Positions 1-8,547 of a stretch of DNA of 64,000 nucleotides are shown one piece after another. The notes under the pieces are model-generated. The model saw only the letters and a list, made by a program, of their open reading frames with translations. It ran no database searches and was not told the DNA's origin. The stretch comes from a virus. Each line of letters starts with the position of its first letter. Positions within the stretch are counted from its first letter, which is position 1. The stretch lies in the IMG/VR virus record IMGVR_UViG_3300018079_000001, positions 37,822 through 101,821 of that record; one strand, given 5' to 3'. Both the position numbers and the translations under genes were made by a program.

Positions 1-2
1 AG

Positions 3-113
3 GAATCGCCGTATCTCAAGGACCCGGCGACGCACCAGGCGAGCGAGACAACTGGACGCATGTACGACCGTGAAAGCAAACGCGGTCCGCAATCTGGACA
101 GTCAGTAGAATGA
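3..113 (+). CDS. C-terminal fragment of a protein cut by the window start
   Basis: This is an open frame from base 3 to a TGA at 111-113, giving 36 residues that end in GQSVE. The stop overlaps the next start as ATGA, the coupling style used throughout the window. The piece is hydrophilic and has no recognisable motif. It is probably the end of a tail or head-tail gene, judged only from the genes that follow. Confidence 0.55.
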   Translation, partial: ESPYLKDPATHQASETTGRMYDRESKRGPQSGQSVE

Positions 114-517
114 TCAAGACAATCGGCCGTGTGTTCATTGGTGGCAAGCAATTCACGACCGATCCGCATATTCAGCGGAGTTGGCCGTCGCGGCAGACTG
201 TTCTTACTGGCATTAGTGGTGCAAGCACCGTGCAAGACTTTAACCGCTACGCGAAGGACATGCGGCTCGCCCTCACGAGTAACGGACAGTTCATCAATCA
301 GGCATTCAAGGCTGTGCTTGAGGGGCTGTGTGCGGTACGTGGCGCGGTGTACGTTTACGTGGATTACCAAGGCATTGAAGGAACAGTGAAGATTCTTAGC
401 TTCGATGCACAACCGACGTTCATCCGTGACGGGGACGGTGTGTTGTTCGAGTACCAAATGGAATTGAAAATCATGACACTGACGAAGCTGGACTTCGCTT
501 CATACTCGGGGAGTTGA
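110..517 (+). CDS. putative tail structural protein
   Basis: This 135-aa protein is soluble, with mixed alpha/beta composition and no signal peptide or membrane segment. I do not recognise the family. The start is an ATG overlapping the upstream stop (ATGA). Only three bases separate its stop from the next start, so it belongs to the tail operon. A role in tail assembly or as a minor tail protein is inferred from position. Confidence 0.6.
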   Translation: MIKTIGRVFIGGKQFTTDPHIQRSWPSRQTVLTGISGASTVQDFNRYAKDMRLALTSNGQFINQAFKAVLEGLCAVRGAVYVYVDYQGIEGTVKILSFDAQPTFIRDGDGVLFEYQMELKIMTLTKLDFASYSGS

Positions 518-520
518 ACA

Positions 521-1312
521 ATGGCAGAGATTCGACACCTTAATGCGAACGGCTTCACGACGCAAGCGCAGCAGACCTGGGGGCCGTTTGTCTCCGGTAC
601 GATTGAGGTTCGTTCAGGTAAGGTGAAGTTCGGTATCGAAAACACAGGTACCCGCGTACTCGGTGCAACGCCGTTTGCAGCAATTGCTCTTGAGATTCAG
701 CAGACGGGTACGAACGATGGTTATACGTTCTACTACACGGCCGAAGATTCGGCCGGCACGCTTAGTCGTCCGTGGGGCAACACTGTGGATGGTGCGCCCA
801 CGTCTCTGTTGCTTGGTTCTGGCGGTGTGTTCGGCGCGATAGGCACATATGGCTACAAGGTGACGGCGACAAACGCGACGGGTGAGACCATCGGTTCCGT
901 CGAGGCAATCGCAGTCGTTACGGTCACGACGCAACGGGTTCAACTCACGTGGGTGCAAACACCAGGTGCGACGGGTTACAAGGTATATCGGACAGCAACC
1001 GCTGGCACGTATGGGGCAACAACACTGCGGGCTACCATTGTGGGCGGTGCGACAGTATCGTACATTGACGATGGTTCGGCGACCGCAGCCGGAACACCGC
1101 CGAGCGAGAACACGACCGCTGGCGTTGGTCCGACATACGGTACGGCGCCTGTTGATGGCAGTTTCAATCAGACGGATAAGGTGATCGCCGTTACTCCGGC
1201 CGGATTGGCGATTGGGCAACAGTGGTTCTATTGGGCGCAGATTCGTGTGCCCGCTGCGACGAGTGAAATCGGCAATCGGCGGACGTTGAACGTCACGCCC
1301 GTGGAGTCGTAA
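521..1312 (+). CDS. tail/appendage protein with Fn3-like domain
   Basis: A 263-aa protein rich in Gly, Thr, Ala and Val. Residues about 90-190 look like a fibronectin type III-like beta-sandwich, with a YKVTATNATGE strand and turn followed by VQLTWVQTPGATGYKVYR, the usual W...A..Y.VYR core. Such domains decorate phage tails and bind surface glycans or stabilise adhesins. The start ATG at 521 follows a GGGGAG ribosome binding site at about the right distance. Structural assignment comes from domain type and context. Confidence 0.7.
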   Translation: MAEIRHLNANGFTTQAQQTWGPFVSGTIEVRSGKVKFGIENTGTRVLGATPFAAIALEIQQTGTNDGYTFYYTAEDSAGTLSRPWGNTVDGAPTSLLLGSGGVFGAIGTYGYKVTATNATGETIGSVEAIAVVTVTTQRVQLTWVQTPGATGYKVYRTATAGTYGATTLRATIVGGATVSYIDDGSATAAGTPPSENTTAGVGPTYGTAPVDGSFNQTDKVIAVTPAGLAIGQQWFYWAQIRVPAATSEIGNRRTLNVTPVES

Positions 1313-1335
1313 AATGGAAAGGCTGAGGTAACATC

Positions 1336-1743
1336 ATGGCACTGCTAGTTCCGGACGTTGGCGAAGTTCAACTGCTCAGCTATGCGCTGAACAAGTTGAC
1401 GCCTGAAAATCAAATCATGCGTCTGTTCAAGAACGATTACACACCAGTCGAGGGCTCGGTGCTCGGCGACTTCACTGAAGCGACATGGACCGGATACGCG
1501 CAGAAGTCATTGACTGGCTCAAGCTGGACAGTTGCCACAGTAGCGGGAGTGACGACAGGGACGTTCGCGGTGCAGACGTTTACGTCCACGGCGAATCAAG
1601 CGGCAGAGTTGTCCTACGGATATTATGTCCTGGGCGCGACGAGCGGTATTTTGCTGTGGGCCGAACGGTTCACGGACGGACCGTACGCTATCGCTGTGCT
1701 CGGCGACAACATCGCAATCACTCCAAAGATTACAGGAGCGTAA
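1336..1743 (+). CDS. putative small tail structural protein
   Basis: A 135-aa protein with beta-rich, Gly/Thr-rich sequence typical of phage appendage proteins. No family is recognised. It lies between the Fn3-like protein and another short structural gene in the same orientation, and a GAGGT-type ribosome binding site precedes the ATG. It ends one base before the next gene's start region. Confidence 0.6.
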   Translation: MALLVPDVGEVQLLSYALNKLTPENQIMRLFKNDYTPVEGSVLGDFTEATWTGYAQKSLTGSSWTVATVAGVTTGTFAVQTFTSTANQAAELSYGYYVLGATSGILLWAERFTDGPYAIAVLGDNIAITPKITGA

Positions 1744-1744
1744 G

Positions 1745-2242
1745 ATGGCCAGGATCAAGGCCGAGTACGATTCAGAAGCCCAAGCGATCACGTGCACCCT
1801 CGCGTCGCTGGCGAACAACGCGGCGCGGGAGTCCACGGCGATCCTCAATACATCCGTGCTGCATCTCGATGATTTGGTACAGGTGCGAATCGACCTAGCA
1901 GACGGTGGTACGATCGCTTCAGACAAGAAGGTGTACGTGTACGCGTACGGTACCGTGGATTTGACTACCCCGATCTACCCGGACCGTGTGACCGGCACGG
2001 ACGCGGCAATCGTGCTCGACGCCCCGACGCAGTTGAAACTGATCGGCGTCATTGAGTGCGCCGCATATGTCACCGTCACGAAGACGATTTTTACGTCTGA
2101 GCCGCTATCGGTGGCAAAGGCGTTCGATGGTATCATGCCGCAGAAGTGGGGCATTGTCGTCGAGAACAAGACGAGCATTGCGTTTCGGGCTTCTGAAACG
2201 AACCAGAAAAAAATCTTTCAGGGCGTGTGGGCGCAGTCATAA
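1745..2242 (+). CDS. putative tail structural protein
   Basis: A 165-aa protein starting at the ATG just after the upstream TAA. Its N-terminal half is hydrophilic. The middle has alternating hydrophobic residues suggesting a beta-sandwich (VRIDLADGG, VYVYAYGTVD). No catalytic motif is visible. It is probably an accessory tail or baseplate component, by position only. An in-frame upstream extension is possible but would overlap the previous gene heavily and has no ribosome binding site. Confidence 0.6.
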   Translation: MARIKAEYDSEAQAITCTLASLANNAARESTAILNTSVLHLDDLVQVRIDLADGGTIASDKKVYVYAYGTVDLTTPIYPDRVTGTDAAIVLDAPTQLKLIGVIECAAYVTVTKTIFTSEPLSVAKAFDGIMPQKWGIVVENKTSIAFRASETNQKKIFQGVWAQS

Positions 2243-2243
2243 A

Positions 2244-2951
2244 ATGGCGATTAACGTTTGGCCGAAACATTGGGGTAGTAGTCCGGTATTGGGGATTCCC
2301 ATGCAGGGGCATCCTCTGACACCGCGCTACGGCTTCATCATGGACGGCTCCGTGGCAGATATCGTACGAAACGTTCGTGGCATTTTAATTGCAGGAACGT
2401 GGGCGCCGAATAGTGCTCGTGGTTACTCGGGGACGGCGCGGAAGCACACAGCGACGACGGACCGTGTAGACATTGGGCTCGATTCTGAACTTCTGACGAC
2501 AGGGCCGTGTTCTATCGTCCTGGGATATCAGAAAACAGACGCGGTTGCACGAGGCTCGGTGGCGTTTGGAACCACAACAGGCACCACGAGCACATGCGAC
2601 GCATATGTTCCGTTTTCGGACAACGTGGTCTATTGGGACTATGGTGGAACTGCCGGCGGTAGCACCAGACTTACTGCTAGCGGACTCACGTTCGGGGATG
2701 ATATTTGGGCGTTCACGCAAGGTCTGCGTGGCGCGGAGATTTGGCAAAACGGCATTCTGCGTGCAGCGAACGGTAGTAACAATGTAAGAGTCAATGCCGG
2801 CACCCAATTCATGCTAGGGAAAAACAACGCGGGGAGTGGACAGCTTTCTGACCTGGCATTGTGGAAATTCTTTTATATCTACCATCGTCAGATTCTTCGA
2901 AGTGAGATCAGTGATCTGGTACGGACGCCGTATTCGTGGGTTGAACGATGA
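2244..2951 (+). CDS. LamG/concanavalin-like tail protein
   Basis: A 235-aa protein whose C-terminal two thirds resembles a LamG or concanavalin A-like jelly roll: alternating strands, then a segment with IWAFTQGLRGAEIWQNGIL, the usual 'w.f......iy.nG.l' pattern. These domains bind carbohydrates or stabilise trimeric phage appendages. The start ATG at 2244 follows directly on the previous stop. Its stop overlaps the next ATG as ATGA, so translation is probably coupled. Confidence 0.65.
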   Translation: MAINVWPKHWGSSPVLGIPMQGHPLTPRYGFIMDGSVADIVRNVRGILIAGTWAPNSARGYSGTARKHTATTDRVDIGLDSELLTTGPCSIVLGYQKTDAVARGSVAFGTTTGTTSTCDAYVPFSDNVVYWDYGGTAGGSTRLTASGLTFGDDIWAFTQGLRGAEIWQNGILRAANGSNNVRVNAGTQFMLGKNNAGSGQLSDLALWKFFYIYHRQILRSEISDLVRTPYSWVER

Positions 2952-3409
2952 GACCACTGAGGATTTTTTTCACTCCTAGCAGCAGTTTTACTTATGTGGC
3001 GTCGGGCGGTGTTGTCTTCGGTGGTGCCGCTGACACAGAGAATAACCGTGATCCGATTACCTACTCGTACACACCTACAGGCGGGCTCGCCTTTGGTGGC
3101 TCTGCGCAGGTCCAAATCTCGAAGAACTACAACGCATCGGGCGGGTTCGTTTTCGGCGGCACAGCCGATATTGTGGCCGATGTCACGCAGATTGCCTTCG
3201 ACATCTTTCAAGCGTTGAATTCACCACGAACAATATTCTTTGACATCATCTCGTCGTTGGAACCGTTGAATGGGATCGAGGCGTCGTTCGACATATACGA
3301 AGGTGTTGCGGGTGCGATGATTTCGTTTGACATCTATTCCGAGCGTCTGCGGACGGCTCGATTCTCAGAGGACGTTCAAATGCCTGTGGCCGAAGTGGAG
3401 ATTTCATAA
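2948..3409 (+). CDS. Gly-rich repeat structural protein
   Basis: A 153-aa protein with three copies of a roughly 32-residue unit containing GG-x-x-FGG-x-A (SGGVVFGGAAD, TGGLAFGGSAQ, SGGFVFGGTAD), followed by several FDI segments. Such Gly/Phe repeats occur in phage tail and fibre accessory proteins. It overlaps the upstream gene (ATGA) and its TAA overlaps the next start (TAATG), which places it firmly in the tail operon. Function is inferred from repeats and neighbours. Confidence 0.65.
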   Translation: MRPLRIFFTPSSSFTYVASGGVVFGGAADTENNRDPITYSYTPTGGLAFGGSAQVQISKNYNASGGFVFGGTADIVADVTQIAFDIFQALNSPRTIFFDIISSLEPLNGIEASFDIYEGVAGAMISFDIYSERLRTARFSEDVQMPVAEVEIS

Positions 3410-6084
3410 TGGCTGAAGTTCTCATAAATCACGTCTTCAACAATCCGCAGCCGGACGATGTGGGGCCGCACACGTATGTGAAACCGACTGATTGGAATGC
3501 CTCTGAAGTGTTCGGTGGCGGCGGTACAGACGGTGACCTTGTCACGTGGAACCCGGCGTCTTCGACGAAAGCATCATTCCGTACAATCGTCGCGGGCACG
3601 GGTATTTCGGTCAGCATCACGGCTGGACAGATTCAAATTTCGACGACGGTCTCTGGGGTTGGTGGGACAGGTACGGCCGGGAAGTTGTCGAAGTGGACGG
3701 GTGTATCCTCACTCGGTGACTCTATGGTCATCGAAAGTGCAACCGGTCTCACGATCGGGGGTGTCGGACCGCACGCTTGGGGCGCAAGTACGAATGCTAA
3801 CGTACAGTTCTTGATTGCAGGGACATTCTCGCCTGCTGGCACAGGCAGAGCCTTCGAGGTTGGTTCGACTCTCAGCGGCGCCTCGGGGCAGGACGAATAT
3901 CTCGTCAACATCAACGGATCGGTTGTGGCTTTTGGCTCGCCCTCTCTCCTGGCGGGTTTGCGGGTCGCTCCGACCTTTAGTGGCGGTACCCCTGTCGATA
4001 CGGTCGGTATTCGAGTCGCATCCTTTACGGCGATCGGCACGGTGGCTTCGGGCATCAAACTAGACGCTCCGACTGGTGCTACTACTAACTACGCTCTGTG
4101 GGCGCCCACAGGAAACGTGCAGTTCGATGGTTCGATCGTTGCGGCCGGGAACGCGGCGAAGACTGTACGGACTGACTTCCAGATAGAGTCAAACTCCGGG
4201 CGCGGGAACTTCTTTGTTCAGGGTTCGGCGGACGGCGGCACCCACGCAGGCATTGGTCGAGCAGTGAAATTCATTGCGGCTGCTACGACCGCGTTCCCGT
4301 TTGTCATCTCTCACAGCGCGGCGCAGCCGGTCGTGTTCGGGACAAGCGACACAGAGAGAATGCGGATTGACAGCGCAGGGTCTTGGACCCTCAGCATTGC
4401 CGGGCCGCACGCCATCGGTGGCACTGTCGTTACTGGCACGCAGCTAACCTTGAAGGGTACATTTAGCCCGGGTGTCTTCGAGGTACGCGGACTAGAAGTA
4501 GCAATGTCACTCCAAGCAGCGTCAAATCTTGACGTATACGGATTGGTGCTGAGTCCTACCCTGATCGAATCGGGAGCAGGTACACACCCCAACCTTGCGG
4601 CTCTTAAAGTCGCTCCTTCTGTAACTGGCAATATTGCAAACGTCACCGATCTTTCTGGTATTTTGGTCAACACTTTCGTCGCCGGTTCAATCGGCACCAC
4701 CACCAACGCGTCTGGCATCAAGATCAACGCTGCTCCTACAGGCGCGACAAACAACCGCTCATTGTGGGTAGCGGCAGGTAGTGTTGAAATCACTTCAGCC
4801 GGATCGCACGCTATTGGTGGTGTGATTAACGATGGGGTTGGATTCTATATCAGAGGCACATTCGCGTCGGCGCAGTCCTTCGCGCGGGCTTTGCAAGTAG
4901 ATCAAACCCTAACCGCTACCGGGGACAACGGCAGCCTGGTTGGCCTCTATATAAATCCAGTGCTGACAGAACGAGCAGCCGGTACGCACCCAATTCTGGC
5001 GGGTATCTTCGTTCAACCGACCGTTATAGCCGGTGCCGCAGCAACAACTCTATTCGCGGGCATTCATGTCGCCGCCCTGGTAGCTCAAAGCGGGACGAGT
5101 GCCGCAGCCTCTCTGAATATCGACAGTGAACCGACCGGAGCTACTACCAACTATGCATTACGTGTCCAGTCCGGTAAGACTCTCCTAGTAGGTCAGACCG
5201 CCGTAGGGTCTCTTGGTGGTGGCGACGCGCAGTTTACACTCGCTGGTGCGTGGACCGGAACAACCCAAACAGAAATGATGCGAGCGTCTACAACGCTGAC
5301 TGCTGTAGTGGGGGCGGGGGCTTTCGGACTTATCTTCGTCCCAACATTCGTCGAGGCAGGCTCAGGCACACACAGTCAGCTTACCGGCATCTATGTGGCC
5401 CCGACGTTCACGAACGGTGCCGGAGCGACCACGAATATTTTCGGTATCAATATCGACATGGGCGCAGTCGGAGCGATTGCCCCGACTACCGCCGCTGCGC
5501 TGCGCATTGCGGCCCCGACCGGCGCGACGAACAACTATGCGATCCTGGTAGCATCGGGCCTCACCTTGCTTGGCGGCGACCTGACTATCACTAAGACTGC
5601 CCCGGTCCTGACGATCGAGGGCTCGGGCGTCACTTCGGCCTTCGAAGTTTGGCGGACGAACGGCACCGACCGCTGGTCTGTAGGAGTGGCTTCGGGAGCC
5701 ACCGACTTGTTATTTCAAGCGGGCAGCCCTGGCGCGACCGCCTTTCTGACATTGACGAATGCCGGTAACATCGCACTCTTCGCGGCCGGTTCGTTCGGTA
5801 GCGGCACCCTGGTGCTGTTTGTCGGCAACGCGACGACTGCACCGACGACAAATCCGACTAGCGGCGGCATCCTATACTCGGAGGCGGGCGCAGGGAAGTG
5901 GCGCGGTAGCGGCGGCACAGTGACAACCTTCGGCCCTGCCGAACCGCATTGTCCGACGTGCGGTAACGACTTTATGCATGAGTGGGAGAATGAGCGGACC
6001 GGCTACTTGGCGGTCTGCATGTCATGCTTGACTGACGAGATTGGCGCGCGGTCGTGGATCATCAAGCGCGCGGGAAGGGCATAA
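3409..6084 (+). CDS. large tail fibre with repeated modules
   Basis: An 891-aa protein made mainly of four to five repeats of about 110-140 residues. Each starts near G-[PS]-H-A-[WI]-G and ends in a recognisable P-T-G-A-T-x-N-Y-A-L segment, with T-H-x-x-L-x-G-I-x-V-x-P in the middle. This fits a fibrous adhesin built by module duplication. After the repeats, about residues 700-840 are Gly/Ala/Thr-rich. The C-terminus has a zinc-ribbon-like pair, CPTC and CMSC about 25 residues apart. No chaperone domain is evident. Receptor binding is likely but unproven. Confidence 0.75.
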   Translation: MAEVLINHVFNNPQPDDVGPHTYVKPTDWNASEVFGGGGTDGDLVTWNPASSTKASFRTIVAGTGISVSITAGQIQISTTVSGVGGTGTAGKLSKWTGVSSLGDSMVIESATGLTIGGVGPHAWGASTNANVQFLIAGTFSPAGTGRAFEVGSTLSGASGQDEYLVNINGSVVAFGSPSLLAGLRVAPTFSGGTPVDTVGIRVASFTAIGTVASGIKLDAPTGATTNYALWAPTGNVQFDGSIVAAGNAAKTVRTDFQIESNSGRGNFFVQGSADGGTHAGIGRAVKFIAAATTAFPFVISHSAAQPVVFGTSDTERMRIDSAGSWTLSIAGPHAIGGTVVTGTQLTLKGTFSPGVFEVRGLEVAMSLQAASNLDVYGLVLSPTLIESGAGTHPNLAALKVAPSVTGNIANVTDLSGILVNTFVAGSIGTTTNASGIKINAAPTGATNNRSLWVAAGSVEITSAGSHAIGGVINDGVGFYIRGTFASAQSFARALQVDQTLTATGDNGSLVGLYINPVLTERAAGTHPILAGIFVQPTVIAGAAATTLFAGIHVAALVAQSGTSAAASLNIDSEPTGATTNYALRVQSGKTLLVGQTAVGSLGGGDAQFTLAGAWTGTTQTEMMRASTTLTAVVGAGAFGLIFVPTFVEAGSGTHSQLTGIYVAPTFTNGAGATTNIFGINIDMGAVGAIAPTTAAALRIAAPTGATNNYAILVASGLTLLGGDLTITKTAPVLTIEGSGVTSAFEVWRTNGTDRWSVGVASGATDLLFQAGSPGATAFLTLTNAGNIALFAAGSFGSGTLVLFVGNATTAPTTNPTSGGILYSEAGAGKWRGSGGTVTTFGPAEPHCPTCGNDFMHEWENERTGYLAVCMSCLTDEIGARSWIIKRAGRA

Positions 6085-6090
6085 AAAGCC

Positions 6091-6456
6091 ATGGCTTCTC
6101 TGGATAGGAAAGTTGCAGCGCTTCAAACGACCGATGCCGTGCAGGTGAGTGCGTTCACGTTCGCGGTGGCTGATGACACTGTCGTTTCGATCACGGCCAA
6201 GGTGACAGCCCTGCAATCGGGACAGGGAACCGGAAAGTCCTTCTGGCTATTCGGCTCAGCCAGGAAGGCGGGGGCGGCGGCAGCGGTCTTGCTAGGAGCC
6301 GCCTTGGCTATCGTCACTGCGCAGGGAGACGCAGGGGCGGTGTTGTGGGATGCAGTCATCGACCTGAGTTCTCCTAACCTTAGGATTAGAGTCACAGGCG
6401 TAGCCGCGACCACGATCAATTGGTTGGTCAGCGTTGACATTCACGTCGCACCCTAA
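6091..6456 (+). CDS. putative small tail/baseplate protein
   Basis: A 121-aa protein with an Ala-rich central stretch (RKAGAAAAVLLGAALAIV) flanked by beta-type sequence. The central stretch could be a membrane segment, but its setting between beta strands argues for a buried core. It lies directly between the fibre and the baseplate-hub candidate, seven bases after the fibre stop. No family is recognised. Confidence 0.55.
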   Translation: MASLDRKVAALQTTDAVQVSAFTFAVADDTVVSITAKVTALQSGQGTGKSFWLFGSARKAGAAAAVLLGAALAIVTAQGDAGAVLWDAVIDLSSPNLRIRVTGVAATTINWLVSVDIHVAP

Positions 6457-6478
6457 AAAGTGAGGCCCTAGAGGCTCC

Positions 6479-8281
6479 ATGGCGACCGCATTTCAGTTAA
6501 ACGCATTCCAGAACCCGGAGACGTACGACCACTTTGGGTTTCAGGTTTCAGTCACGCCCATTGTAGGGCCTGATGGAATCGCCAGCGCGTTCACTATTGA
6601 CCAATCAGTACAGATGGCGTCTGACCAGTGGGAGTTGGCACTCACTTCTTCGGAGCAGTGGCGTGCCCGTTCACGAACGAATTCGGTTGATTTGTCCACC
6701 GGTCTGATCAACGCACTCGGCGACCCTGATCTAGTCAAGCACGTCAAGGAGGGCAAGACGGACGAGTGGGAGTTAGAGTTCTTGCCGGACAAGCTGATTG
6801 GTCGCATGCGTGGGCGCGATGCGATGGCGTTTGCACTCGACACCGCACTCTTCATCTCATACGTGAGCGGCGGTGTGGCTCCTCCGGCTATCGACCCTGC
6901 GCTTCTGCCGCCCGGTCTACAGCCTATATTGGGAGTGACAGAGCGGCTCTACCTGCCGGGTCATTGGCTTGCATCCACCATCTGCCGTGACCTGGCAACG
7001 CGAGTCGGACTCGACATAAGCTATCAGGCGCCGGAGTATGTGTTGCGGGAAGACGTGGAAGTCAACGGACCAGCCCTTGGGGCGATTCAGCAAATCATTG
7101 AGCCCTTTACCCACTTCGAGCCGTTCAAGGTTGACGTGTGGGTTGAAGGTAAGACGCTGATGATTCGTCAGCGGCAGGGACTCGTCGAGAGTCCTGGGCC
7201 GCTCGGTCCGCTGCCGGGCACGTTGAACACGGTTTCCATCGGTGATTTGCGGGCGAACAGTCTAACGATTCGTGCACACTTTCTCGACTACATCCGTATC
7301 TTTCGGGCACTTGGTGCCGTGTTGGATTGTAGTGCGAGTAGCGCGAACAGGACGATAGGCATAAGAGATCAATTCACGGCTGGTGACTTCCGCACTACCA
7401 TCGCCAAGGAAGTTCGTGTTCTTGACAAAGCGGACATGGGCTCGCAGACCGATGTTGTAGACCTGCGAAACGCCCACATGGTGTCCCGTGAAACTGTAGT
7501 GCATCTTCAGGACCCTTTGATTCTCGACGCGAATTGCCGCATCATAAACAGTCCACTAGACCGGGGCTCCCAAACACTGCTCGAAGAGGAAATCCAAGAG
7601 ACGTTTGAAGGGCTGACTACTACTGCCTTTCGACAGACGAAACGCATTACGGTGACTAACGTGTACGACAACAACAACTTCATGACCGGGCAGGACACCG
7701 TCACTGAGGAACGAGATGCGACCGATCCCGCGTCGCAGCTTCAGGTAACTAAGCGCGAAAGCCAAGTCTTCAGCGACAACGGTCCTAAAATGTGGGGGGC
7801 GCGTGCGACGAAATGGTCAATCGACAGCGACGGTACATCATCTGTTGATTCTGTGCAGTCGGCTCCTGGTAGCGGTGTTCGTCCTGGTGGTCCCGGTCGT
7901 GCACCCGTAGAGACAGCGACAGATTCACAGCGAGCGTTCAAGGCGGCGATCATTGACAATTTACCAGGGGCTAAGGATTTTTCCCTGAAGAACGACAACC
8001 TGAAGCAGGACCAAATCGACATGATCTATAATCAGGCGGTCGCGTCATCGGGGGCGCAGGAGTACGAAGTCCAGTTCGTCGCCGCGCAGATTCCCTGGAT
8101 CAAGAAAGGGCAGATGCTCAAGATCACCGGCCTGGTGTACGAAGACGGAGTGACGCCTGTGGATTTGCCTAACATGCTCGTTCTCGACACCAGAATTGTC
8201 CACACAGAAGAGTCGTCGAATCCGACTTCGCTTGTGCAAATAAAAGCGGTCTTTTGGTCGAAGACGTGGGGGCAGGGATAA
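6479..8281 (+). CDS. baseplate hub / tail-tip protein candidate
   Basis: A 600-aa protein with mixed alpha/beta sequence and no membrane segment. The N-terminal half, with its WELALTSSEQW and RDAMAFALD segments and an insertion before the LYLPGHWLASTICRDLA helix, resembles the hub domains of gp27/gpD-type baseplate proteins, which cap the tail tube and hold the cell-puncturing tip. The similarity is judged by pattern only. The stop overlaps the next start (TAATG), and two beta-rich proteins follow, as expected for a hub/spike cluster. Confidence 0.55.
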   Translation: MATAFQLNAFQNPETYDHFGFQVSVTPIVGPDGIASAFTIDQSVQMASDQWELALTSSEQWRARSRTNSVDLSTGLINALGDPDLVKHVKEGKTDEWELEFLPDKLIGRMRGRDAMAFALDTALFISYVSGGVAPPAIDPALLPPGLQPILGVTERLYLPGHWLASTICRDLATRVGLDISYQAPEYVLREDVEVNGPALGAIQQIIEPFTHFEPFKVDVWVEGKTLMIRQRQGLVESPGPLGPLPGTLNTVSIGDLRANSLTIRAHFLDYIRIFRALGAVLDCSASSANRTIGIRDQFTAGDFRTTIAKEVRVLDKADMGSQTDVVDLRNAHMVSRETVVHLQDPLILDANCRIINSPLDRGSQTLLEEEIQETFEGLTTTAFRQTKRITVTNVYDNNNFMTGQDTVTEERDATDPASQLQVTKRESQVFSDNGPKMWGARATKWSIDSDGTSSVDSVQSAPGSGVRPGGPGRAPVETATDSQRAFKAAIIDNLPGAKDFSLKNDNLKQDQIDMIYNQAVASSGAQEYEVQFVAAQIPWIKKGQMLKITGLVYEDGVTPVDLPNMLVLDTRIVHTEESSNPTSLVQIKAVFWSKTWGQG

Positions 8282-8547
8282 TGCCAGTCCCACGAGCTAC
8301 GACAGCAGTTACGAAAGCCGGGGCAATAGGGACCACCACGTTTTCCTCCGGTGGAGCGGGCTGGATACTGAAGGCTGTGATCGTGGGCAAAGTCAGCGAC
8401 CAGAACAACACGTACTATCTAAATCTGAACGGGTCCATCGTGCGCGCGGAAGCCTCGATCGACGCCCCCCTTGATGTCGGGCACACAGTATGGGTAGGAC
8501 CAGGACCTACCAAAGGCACGTATGTGATTCAAGGAACGGGTGCGTAA
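8281..8547 (+). CDS. small beta-rich baseplate/tail protein
   Basis: An 88-aa protein that starts at the ATG overlapping the hub stop and ends with TAATG into the next gene. The sequence looks like a small OB or beta-barrel fold (WILKAVIVGKV, YYLNLNGSIV, VWVGPGPTKGTYVIQ). It shares short segments and position with the N-terminus of the following protein. It may be a spike or hub adaptor; that is inference from fold type and order. Confidence 0.6.
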   Translation: MPVPRATTAVTKAGAIGTTTFSSGGAGWILKAVIVGKVSDQNNTYYLNLNGSIVRAEASIDAPLDVGHTVWVGPGPTKGTYVIQGTGA

